From: Bacteroidales bacterium
GTDB taxonomy: Bacteria > Bacteroidota > Bacteroidia > Bacteroidales > ML635J-15
Assembly (NCBI GenBank): GCA_028696755.1
Contig: JAQVGK010000285.1
Span: 1 to 5,225, forward strand
Direction of reading: 5' to 3'
DNA length: 5,225 bases
The notes under the pieces are model-generated. The model was not told the origin of the DNA. It made no database searches and saw nothing but the letters and a program-made list of their open reading frames with translations. Below, piece by piece: positions 1 to 4,137 of the stretch (its first letter is position 1; each line of letters starts with the position of its first letter). The position numbers and the translations under genes are program-made.

Positions 1-240
1 GGTAGTGGTAACGGCATTAATATGACTGTAAACAAACATCAGGGAATACGCTCTGCCCTTTGCTGGACACCCGAAATATCGGAACTTGCCCGTTTACACA
101 ATAATGCAAACATTTGTTCGCTACCAGCACGATTTATCGATATTAAAACAGCAGAAGAAATTGTTGTAAAATTTCTAGATACCCCTTTCGAAGGAGGACG
201 ACATTTAAACAGAATTAATAAAATTCCGGTAGGAAAATAA
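1..240 (+). CDS. rpiB: Ribose-5-phosphate isomerase B, 3' end (partial)
   Basis: The frame is open from base 1 to a TAA at 238-240, giving the last 79 residues of a protein that is usually about 145 residues long; the start lies left of the window. RpiB interconverts ribose 5-phosphate and ribulose 5-phosphate in the cytoplasmic non-oxidative pentose phosphate pathway. Visible signatures are GSGNGINM at the first residues (the anion-hole loop that follows the catalytic cysteine, which must lie just outside the window), NKHQGIRSALCW, the LARLHNNAN segment with the active-site histidine (visible residue 33), SLPARFI, and the C-terminal FEGGRH with the phosphate-binding arginine. The serine after the first glycine, where E. 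coli RpiB has threonine, fits the LacA/RpiB group in Bacteroidota. LacA/LacB subunits of galactose-6-phosphate isomerase are the closest alternative, but GSGNG plus FEGGRH favours RpiB. No good plus-strand terminator follows it. Confidence 0.93.
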   Translation, partial: GSGNGINMTVNKHQGIRSALCWTPEISELARLHNNANICSLPARFIDIKTAEEIVVKFLDTPFEGGRHLNRINKIPVGK

Positions 241-261
241 ATATTGTCTCCATGGTGAATG

Positions 262-286
262 AAAAAGCGACCAGTTTCCTGGCCGC
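262..286 (-). terminator. Intrinsic terminator, minus strand
   Basis: Read on the minus strand, the stem is GCGGCCAG-GAAA-CTGGTCGC followed directly by five T. The stem has 8 bp with one G-U wobble, and the loop is a GNRA-type GAAA. On the plus strand the wobble becomes an A-C mismatch and no T tract follows, so it is oriented for transcription coming from the right, converging on rpiB. The nearest recognised minus-strand gene upstream is the LuxE-like gene, whose stop is at 1168-1170. The terminator therefore served read-through from that gene, or an unrecognised or lost gene between 290 and 864. Confidence 0.6.
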
Positions 287-389
287 CAAACCTCGCCTAA
301 CCTCTAAACCCTCAATATCCAACAGTGTTTTTGAGCGTATGACATTACAAAAAATGTAATGCAAAAAGTTTTGATATAAATAGTTCAAC

Positions 390-801
390 CTACTTTGTTT
401 CGCGTATATTTAAAGTCGAATTATTTCTAAATTTCTCATTTAAGAGATTTCTATGAAAATCTACTTCTATCATAACATATTGTCCTAACCCCATTTTAGA
501 ATTAGCTTGATTCCTAATAATCTCAAGAATCAATATCCTGAAATGTAGATTTACATTGCCTGTTATACTCACATTGTTTTCCATAAATTTCTTGATCTTG
601 GCGACATTACTAATTTACAACAGCCACGATAAGATTTAAACTTAATTTGTATTCATTGATGTGAGTTTGATATGAAAATACAACTTGTCGAAGCATGGCA
701 AATCTCTTATTGTATATAATAATTAGCCGATTGTTGGGAGTTGTGACCAATTTCTCATATTTAGAAGGAAAGATGTAGATCGCGGAAATATACACATTCA
801 T
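390..801 (-). other. Possible orphan or degraded minus-strand coding segment
   Basis: Two short open frames follow one another on the minus strand, at 610-801 and 390-584. They are separated by about 25 bases and lie in different frames. Their order and orientation agree with the minus-strand terminator at 262-286. The second frame also stays open upstream of its first ATG, to near base 605. Neither predicted peptide shows a motif, signal peptide or family I can name, and no promoter word is evident upstream. They may be the remains of one gene broken by a frameshift, two small unknown genes, or chance frames in AT-rich DNA. Chance is quite likely. Confidence 0.15.
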
Positions 802-864
802 AAAACAAACGAAAAAGCATTAAAAATTCAACTAAATGGAATGAAAAGAATTTCTAGGAAGAAC

Positions 865-874
865 GATCGTAATT
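865..874 (+). repeat. Target-site duplication, left copy
   Basis: The sequence GATCGTAATT lies immediately outside the left TIR. It is identical in all 10 bases and in the same orientation as 1159-1168. Confidence 0.93.
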
Positions 875-892
875 CAATGTCGTTTAGTTAAG
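875..892 (+). repeat. MITE left terminal inverted repeat
   Basis: CAATGTCGTTTAGTTAAG is the exact reverse complement of 1141-1158 over 18 bases. The pairing breaks at the next base. A related string, TTTTAGTTAGTTAAC, recurs inside the element near 978-992. Confidence 0.95.
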
Positions 893-904
893 CAATTTTA
901 GGTA

Positions 905-923
905 TATGTCCGCTGGACAAAAA
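905..923 (+). repeat. MITE internal 19-bp repeat with dyad core, copy 1
   Basis: TATGTCCGCTGGACAAAAA contains the interrupted palindrome TGTCC-GCT-GGACA. An identical 19-bp copy starts exactly 50 bp downstream at 955, and an inverted near-copy lies at 1073-1088. Such a dyad looks like a protein-binding site, but the protein is unknown. Confidence 0.85.
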
Positions 924-940
924 GTGCTGTTGGATTAAGC

Positions 941-954
941 TTTTTACTGACGTT
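941..954 (+). repeat. MITE inner inverted repeat, left arm
   Basis: TTTTTACTGACGTT is the exact 14-base reverse complement of 1035-1048. Just outside it, GCTGTTGGATT (926-936) pairs with 1051-1060 with a single bulged base, which extends the inner stem. Confidence 0.88.
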
Positions 955-973
955 TATGTCCGCTGGACAAAAA
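955..973 (+). repeat. MITE internal 19-bp repeat with dyad core, copy 2
   Basis: This copy is identical to 905-923 over all 19 bases and in the same orientation. It lies in the loop region between the inner inverted repeats, so it has no partner in the right arm and breaks the symmetry of the element. Confidence 0.85.
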
Positions 974-1018
974 CGAGTTTTAGTTAGTTAACTTTAACAG
1001 AAAAACGTAGGAAAATTT

Positions 1019-1032
1019 AGCCCGTTAGGGCT
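1019..1032. repeat. Small hairpin in MITE loop
   Basis: AGCCC-GTTA-GGGCT forms a 5-bp GC-rich stem with a four-base loop. No T tract follows on either strand at the right distance, so it is not called a terminator. Confidence 0.5.
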
Positions 1033-1034
1033 TC

Positions 1035-1048
1035 AACGTCAGTAAAAA
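1035..1048 (-). repeat. MITE inner inverted repeat, right arm
   Basis: AACGTCAGTAAAAA is the 14-base perfect complement of 941-954. It closes the inner stem around a loop of 80 bases. Confidence 0.88.
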
Positions 1049-1072
1049 TCAATCAACAGCTAAAATCACTCC

Positions 1073-1088
1073 TTTGTCCAGAGGACAT
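1073..1088 (-). repeat. MITE dyad repeat, inverted copy 3
   Basis: On the minus strand this reads ATGTCCTCTGGACAAA and matches bases 906-921 at 15 of 16 positions. The single change sits in the 3-base spacer of the dyad, so both half-sites TGTCC and GGACA are conserved. Confidence 0.82.
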
Positions 1089-1140
1089 TAACATTTTATC
1101 AATGGATAATTTTAAGACAATAAATTCCATTATTGAATGC

Positions 1141-1158
1141 CTTAACTAAACGACATTG
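1141..1158 (-). repeat. MITE right terminal inverted repeat
   Basis: CTTAACTAAACGACATTG is the perfect 18-base inverted copy of 875-892. It is followed directly by the right target duplication. Confidence 0.95.
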
Positions 1159-1168
1159 GATCGTAATT
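1159..1168 (+). repeat. Target-site duplication, right copy
   Basis: The sequence is GATCGTAATT. Its last base is also the last base of the TAA stop codon (1170-1168, minus strand) of the LuxE-like gene, so insertion left that gene intact. Confidence 0.93.
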
Positions 1169-2166
1169 TACGATACCATCAAATTACATCCCCTCACTTC
1201 CGAATGGTCGAATCGTCCACTAACTTCAAAGCTTTGATCTTGAAAAACAGTTCCCGCATCGGCAGTTTCGATAAAACAGCAAGAGTTTATGTTTGCCAAA
1301 TCGATAATATTAAGAACTCCTTTTCCAGATTTTATAACCGAAGTTGGGTCATACGGATCACGCACCAAGACCTTCAATTGTGGGGGGCAATAAAAAATTC
1401 CACTTTGCTTAGAATATGCTTGTGATAAAAGTTCTGTCATACCATATTCGGAATGAATAGAATCACACTTAAACGAACTTGTGAGAATAGTGTGTAATTC
1501 GTTTCTGGTAATTTCGGCTTTTCGACCTTTCATTCCGCCGGTTTCCATTACATTGCCGTTTTTAATTTCGGGTCGAAATTTTTCGGCAAAATCAAGAAGA
1601 GCAAAACTTACTCCTAAAAGCAAATATTTCTTTTTTTCCTTTTCCAACGAAATAATTTGGCTGTTTAGTTCTTCGAACTGATCGAGAAAGAATCCACTTC
1701 TTTTATCTATGGAAAGTTTGATGAGTTCTTCTGCCATAAATACTAAACTTGAACCACTTCTTTCGAGATAGGATGGTAGAAGTGCAAGAAAAACCCAATC
1801 CTTGGGCTCGCCATAAAAAAGCTTAAAGTTTTCGATGAATGACTTTTTATAAACTTCAATATCAGTTACATAATGCAAGGATGGGATATTACCTGTTGTG
1901 GTACTTGACGAAAAAATAATTTCAGCATCATTGTTACCAGAGATTATCGTTTCTGTTTTAAAAAGAGAAATTGGTAAAAATGGAATCTCGGTTATCATTT
2001 TAACATTGTTTGGATTTTTTTTACGCAAATCGCAATATGTTTGATAAATGTGATTCTCTTTATATTGATATTTAAAAGCCTGTAAAGCCAGCTTTTCAAA
2101 CTCTTTTGAATTTGAAATTTTAAAAATGTCGTTTAAATATGTGTTGTAATCAAACATAAAAATCAT
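1168..2166 (-). CDS. LuxE/PaaK-family acyl-protein synthetase (acyltransferase)
   Basis: This 332-residue cytoplasmic protein belongs to the LuxE family of adenylate-forming enzymes (Pfam LuxE type, related to phenylacetate-CoA ligase). Family members activate a fatty or other carboxylic acid with ATP and pass the acyl group to an enzyme thiol. Visible blocks are the N-terminal IPFLPISLFK (61-70), the Ser/Thr-rich nucleotide loop SSSTTTG (86-92) followed by NIPSLHYVTD, ALLPSYLERSGSSLVFM (128-144), METGGMKGR (207-215), the adenylation core HSEYGMTELLSQAY (238-251), CPPQLKVLVRD (260-270), NIIDLAN, and the C-terminal GRFDHSEVRGCNLM (317-330). Cys327 is placed like the C-terminal acyl-accepting cysteine of bioluminescence LuxE (inference). 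No luxC, luxD, luxA or luxB lies nearby, so the substrate is unknown and light production should not be assumed. The length looks complete. Met4 (codon at 2157-2155) is a plausible start instead of Met1, because a promoter word ends only 5 bases before Met1. Confidence 0.9.
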   Translation of the reverse strand: MIFMFDYNTYLNDIFKISNSKEFEKLALQAFKYQYKENHIYQTYCDLRKKNPNNVKMITEIPFLPISLFKTETIISGNNDAEIIFSSSTTTGNIPSLHYVTDIEVYKKSFIENFKLFYGEPKDWVFLALLPSYLERSGSSLVFMAEELIKLSIDKRSGFFLDQFEELNSQIISLEKEKKKYLLLGVSFALLDFAEKFRPEIKNGNVMETGGMKGRKAEITRNELHTILTSSFKCDSIHSEYGMTELLSQAYSKQSGIFYCPPQLKVLVRDPYDPTSVIKSGKGVLNIIDLANINSCCFIETADAGTVFQDQSFEVSGRFDHSEVRGCNLMVS

Positions 2167-2171
2167 TTATG

Positions 2172-2179
2172 CAAAAATA
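2172..2179 (-). promoter_or_regulatory. Candidate -7 element of the LuxE-like gene
   Basis: On the minus strand TATTTTTG matches the Bacteroidota -7 consensus TAnnTTTG exactly. The nearest upstream TTG is 25 bases away, longer than the usual spacing of roughly 17-23. The transcript would begin at or beside the first ATG (2166), giving a leaderless message or a leader of about 10 bases if Met4 is used. Confidence 0.35.
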
Positions 2180-2280
2180 GGAAAAATGTGTATCGGCTAA
2201 TGCGCAATGGGAAACATTTGGTGAAAAATAATAAGCCACTAAGCTGGTAAAATTTTGTAAGCAGTGGTCGGTATGTCGGT

Positions 2281-2332
2281 CCTTCGACACCTACAGGCTG
2301 TTGCACTGGGCTACTCAGGAACCGTGGTCGGT
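2281..2332. repeat. REP-like insert inside array unit 1
   Basis: Units 2-5 run directly from ATGTCGGT to GGGTTA or GGGTTAC, whereas unit 1 has 52 extra bases here. They include CCTTCGACA at the left and CTCAGGAACCG at the right. With the preceding CGGT, CGGTCCT (2277-2283) faces AGGAACCG (2317-2324) as an imperfect hairpin. GTGGTCGGT occurs at both 2264-2272 and 2324-2332. Strings like CCTTCGACA...CTCAGGAACCG resemble widespread bacterial REP-type sequences (from memory). Either insertion or a local duplication could explain it. Confidence 0.7.
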
Positions 2333-2399
2333 GGGTTACTGCAAAAAATTGCTTTTTTGTGGGATTTAGTGCCGTTAGCTTCGCTGAGGGCTAAAGCCG

Positions 2400-2445
2400 T
2401 TCGTGCTTTAGTGGCTCAAAAAAAAACTAGCCACAAAAACACGAA
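2400..2445. repeat. Hairpin with A9 loop, unit 1
   Basis: The left arm TTCGTGCTTTAGTGGCT (2400-2416) pairs with AGCCACAAAAACACGAA (2429-2445) at 15 of 17 positions. The loop contains nine A. Confidence 0.88.
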
Positions 2446-2481
2446 TGCGCAAGCGCTACACTATAATTTAGTAAACTTTTT

Positions 2482-2628
2482 GTAAGCAGTAATCGGTATG
2501 TCGGTGGGTTACTGCAAAAAATTGCTGTTTCGTGATATTTCGTGCTTTTCGTGCTTTAGTGGCTCAAAAAAAAACTAGCCACAAAAACACGAATGCGCAA
2601 ACGCTACACTAAATTTAGTAAACTTTTT
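2482..2628. repeat. Array unit 2 (B type)
   Basis: This 147-bp unit is the best-preserved copy. It keeps a perfect opening hairpin GCAGTAA/TTACTGC, and its A9-loop hairpin has arms at 2548-2564 and 2577-2593. It lacks the 25-bp A module and has the B closing block AAACGCTACACTAAATTTA. Confidence 0.92.
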
Positions 2629-2800
2629 GTAAGCTGTAATCAGTATGTCGGTGGGTTAATGCAAAAAATTGCTGTTTCGCGATATTTCGTGCCGTTAGCT
2701 TCGCTGAGGGCTAAAGCCGTTCGTGCTTTAGTGGCTCAAAAAAAAATAGCCACCAAAACACAAAAGCGCAAGCGCTACACTATAATTTAGTAAACTTTTT
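2629..2800. repeat. Array unit 3 (A type)
   Basis: This 172-bp unit carries the 25-bp module and shares 56 identical bases with unit 1 (2691-2746 matches 2371-2426), along with the A closing block. Its hairpin right arm (2748-2764) has two substitutions and the C next to the A tract is lost, so its stem is weakened. Confidence 0.92.
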
Positions 2801-2946
2801 GTAAGCAGTAATCGGTATGTCGGTGGGTTAATGCAAAAAATGATGTTTCGTGATATTTCGTGCTTTTCGTGCTTTAGTGGCTCAAAAAAAAACTAGCCAC
2901 AAAAACACGAATACGCAAACGTTACACAAAATTTAGTAAACTTTTT
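2801..2946. repeat. Array unit 4 (B type)
   Basis: This 146-bp unit is roughly 96% identical to unit 2. The A9-loop hairpin is intact, with arms at 2866-2882 and 2895-2911. Changes are concentrated in the opening block (TGATG for TTGCTG) and the closing block. Confidence 0.92.
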
Positions 2947-3029
2947 GTAAGCAGTAATCGGTATGTCGGTGGGTTAATGCAAAAAATTGCTGTTTCGTGT
3001 ACTTTGGTGTTCTTTGTGCTTTAGTGGCA
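2947..3029. repeat. Array unit 5 (partial, diverged end)
   Basis: The unit opens like the others through GCAAAAAATTGCTGTTTCGTG. It then diverges to a series of TTTGGTG and TTTGTG words, ends at TTTAGTGGCAAAAT and lacks the right hairpin arm. This is the array edge nearest the terminator at 3043-3073. Confidence 0.88.
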
Positions 3030-3042
3030 AAATAATATTCGT

Positions 3043-3073
3043 AAAAAAAGAGGCATAAGAACTATGCCCCTTT
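3043..3073 (-). terminator. Intrinsic terminator of the secreted-protein gene
   Basis: On the minus strand GGCATA and TATGCC (3063-3068 with 3052-3057) form the core stem around a 5-base loop. The stem extends outward through one mismatch to AAAG/CTTT, and seven T (3049-3043) follow on its 3' side. It lies about 20 bases past the stop of the 3094-3894 gene. It keeps that transcript out of the repeat array, although the plus strand also has AAA/TTT flanks. Confidence 0.8.
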
Positions 3074-3093
3074 GCGAATACACCCCTTGAGTC

Positions 3094-3894
3094 TTATTTT
3101 TTCTTAAAGACAACGTATTCGTTTTCGAAATTCAAAAAATACTCTCCTTTTTTCAAATTCGATACATCAACCACATTTCCGTTTCCGGAGACAAGCTCTT
3201 CGCCGAATTCGTTTATCACCGCATAACGGGTTGGCGCACTCAGCTCTATTTCTTTATTTACTTTACCAAGCGGAGTGTTAACACTAACCTTTTCGCGCTC
3301 GAGTTCATATACAATTTCGTCTGAATAGAATTTTCTGTTTAAATGATCGATCTGATAAATACGATATCTATTTTCTCCATTAAAAGGATATACTTTTACT
3401 GAATATTCACGTGATCCAGGACCACCTTCTCCAGGAACTCTGGCAACTTCGAGCCATCTTCCCCATCTAAACTCCTCAACATAAAATGTAAGTTTCCCCG
3501 ACTCGTTATCAGTTGTAAACTTAAGCAAATCATTATATCCCAAATCTGTATTGCTTATGTTGTATGTACATAACGGTTTTAAAACCTCTGGATTAACAAG
3601 TTTGGGTGTGCAGTTTTCGTGATGTTTAATGGTTACGGTATATTCTTGACCGAATTGTAAGCCTGCAAAATCCAGATATATTCTAAATGCGCTTGAGTTG
3701 ATAACATCTTCAAATTTCGTGTTATTAATTGTTACTTCATATGCGCAATATTCTTCTCCGGCATCTAGCATAGGATTAATAATAAATAAGTCCTTACCCT
3801 GATAAACGCCCTTTAAAATCATTTCATCAGCAAAGACTTTGTTTACTGTCAAAAAACTCAGAAAAATCAAAATCGTTAAAGTGCTGGTTTTCAT
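3094..3894 (-). CDS. Secreted protein of unknown function with type IX-like C-terminal tail
   Basis: This is a 266-residue protein. Residues 1-22 are a Sec signal peptide: basic start MKTST, hydrophobic core ILIFLSFL, and probable cleavage after VFA before DE. The mature part opens with LKGVYQGKDLFIINP and contains INSSAFRIYLDF (66-77) and IKHHENCTPKLVNPEVLKP (89-107). I associate these blocks with a conserved Bacteroidota family of exported proteins without known function. Cys50, Cys95 and Cys109 could form disulfides. The last 60 residues or so (YAVINEFGEELVSGNG, then VVDVSNLKKGEYFLNF and a basic KKK end) resemble the beta-rich type IX secretion sorting domain, which would target the protein to the cell surface or medium. 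The start is supported by the signal peptide and by a promoter about 30 bases upstream. It has its own terminator and is divergent from the MORN_2 gene. Function is not known. Confidence 0.85.
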   Translation of the reverse strand: MKTSTLTILIFLSFLTVNKVFADEMILKGVYQGKDLFIINPMLDAGEEYCAYEVTINNTKFEDVINSSAFRIYLDFAGLQFGQEYTVTIKHHENCTPKLVNPEVLKPLCTYNISNTDLGYNDLLKFTTDNESGKLTFYVEEFRWGRWLEVARVPGEGGPGSREYSVKVYPFNGENRYRIYQIDHLNRKFYSDEIVYELEREKVSVNTPLGKVNKEIELSAPTRYAVINEFGEELVSGNGNVVDVSNLKKGEYFLNFENEYVVFKKK

Positions 3895-3925
3895 AGCTTT
3901 ACAAATTTTATTAACAAATTATGAA

Positions 3926-3957
3926 CAAAAATAACATCAAAAACGACTTTCTCCAAA
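3926..3957 (-). promoter_or_regulatory. Bacteroidota-type promoter of the secreted-protein gene
   Basis: On the minus strand TTTG (3957-3954) is followed after 20 bases by TATTTTTG (3933-3926). This matches the sigma-ABfr pattern TTG and TAnnTTTG with accepted spacing. Transcription would start near 3919, leaving a leader of about 25 bases before the ATG at 3894. Confidence 0.55.
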
Positions 3958-4101
3958 TTTTTTTCAATGTTTTTTTAATTTTTCTTCATCAAAGTTTTGG
4001 CAAACACATTTAACGCATTGATTATCAGTAAGTTTCAACTTGTTAAGATTTTTTTGTTTGTAACAATAATTTTTTACCCCATTTTTTTGTTTTACAAATA
4101 T

Positions 4102-4109
4102 TATTTTTG
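4102..4109 (+). promoter_or_regulatory. Candidate -7 element of the MORN_2 gene
   Basis: TATTTTTG fits TAnnTTTG exactly and lies 28 bases before the ATG at 4138, implying a short leader. No TTG sits at the right distance upstream; the nearest, at 4087-4089, is only 12 bases away. The -33 part is therefore weak or absent. The DNA between the divergent genes is rich in T and A runs. Confidence 0.4.
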
Positions 4110-4137
4110 TGTTTATTAGAACCGAAACATCTTAATT

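Larger units (their letters stand above)
241..864. other. Intergenic stretch with no recognised gene
   Basis: These 624 bases lie between rpiB (+) and the MITE next to the LuxE-like gene (-). The only open frames are two short minus-strand ones at 390-584 (64 codons) and 610-801 (63 codons), in different frames and matching nothing I recognise. No tRNA or rRNA fold was seen. Two structures stand out: a minus-strand intrinsic terminator at 262-286, and a 7-bp AT-rich hairpin with arms CATTACA (343-349) and TGTAATG (355-361) around an A5 loop. The hairpin lacks a clean following T tract, so I do not call it a terminator. Confidence 0.6.
865..1168. mobile_element. MITE (non-autonomous DNA transposon), with target duplication
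   Basis: The element proper is 875-1158, 284 bp. It is bounded by perfect 18-bp terminal inverted repeats and flanked by the same 10 bases, GATCGTAATT, on both sides (865-874 and 1159-1168). It has no transposase frame, so movement would need a transposase supplied elsewhere. TIRs of about 18 bp that begin with C, together with a 10-bp target duplication, fit an IS4-superfamily parent (IS4, IS231 or ISH8-like groups); the family assignment is inference. Internally the left and right halves are largely colinear inverted copies, so the element can fold into a long imperfect hairpin with a loop of about 80 nt. The perfect duplication and TIRs suggest recent insertion. It lies directly after the stop codon of the LuxE-like gene, so neither neighbouring reading frame is disrupted. 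Confidence 0.92.
2257..2481. repeat. Array unit 1 (A type, with 52-bp insert)
   Basis: This is the longest unit, 225 bp. It carries the A-type 25-bp module (about 2372-2396), the closing block AAGCGCTACACTATAATTTA, and an additional 52-bp insert at 2281-2332. Its TTTCGTG region is the most diverged of the full units. Confidence 0.9.
2257..3029. repeat. Tandem repeat array, four full units and one partial
   Basis: Units begin with GTAAGCAG (GTAAGCTG in unit 3), usually after a T-run, at 2257, 2482, 2629, 2801 and 2947, giving lengths of 225, 147, 172 and 146 plus a final 83-bp partial unit. A unit runs through an opening block with a GCAGTAA/TTACTGC hairpin, a GCAAAAAATTGC stretch, a series of TTTCGTG-like words, a 17-nt-arm hairpin around an A9 loop, and a closing block ending TTTAGTAAACTTTTT. 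Units 2 and 4 differ by only about six changes. Units 1 and 3 share a 25-bp extra module and a variant closing block. No coding frame is conserved across units, so the array is non-coding. A degraded unit end (AGCCACTAAG...GTAAAATTTT) may precede it at 2234-2256. It sits between the terminator of the upstream minus-strand gene and the LuxE-like gene. Confidence 0.95.

Noticed and set aside
343..361. Terminator for rpiB (CATTACA-A5-TGTAATG hairpin)
   Set aside because: The stem is AT-rich and about 100 bases past the stop, and it is followed by CAAAAAGTTTT rather than a T tract. Too weak to call.
1156..1425. Plus-strand frame of 89 codons
   Set aside because: It is the antisense shadow of the C-terminal part of the well-supported LuxE-like gene and begins inside the MITE TIR.
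1481..1681. Plus-strand frame of 66 codons
   Set aside because: It is antisense to conserved LuxE-family blocks and has no independent support.
2371..2401. Integron attC-like sites in the array (GTTAG...CTAA hairpins)
   Set aside because: The paired RYYYAAC and GTTRRRY core boxes are not present in order, there are no cassette frames between copies, and no integrase is seen.
2264..2485. Plus-strand frame of 73 codons in the array, containing VPLASLRAKAVRALVAQKK
   Set aside because: It is the translation of the repeat DNA. The same peptide string appears in the frame at 2593-2790, but frames are not kept across all units, and the B units (2 and 4) lack the module that encodes it. Spurious.
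2548..2593. Array hairpins as intrinsic terminators
   Set aside because: The A9 or T9 tract is in the loop, not directly after the 3' arm, on both strands.
2593..2790. Plus-strand frame of 65 codons in array units 2-3
   Set aside because: It starts in the hairpin arm of one unit and ends in the closing block of the next. Its similarity to the 2264-2485 frame comes from nucleotide repetition, not from a protein family.
2257..3029. CRISPR array
   Set aside because: Unit lengths vary (225, 147, 172, 146), nearly all of each unit is repeated, and there are no unique spacers. The period is far too long and no cas gene is present.
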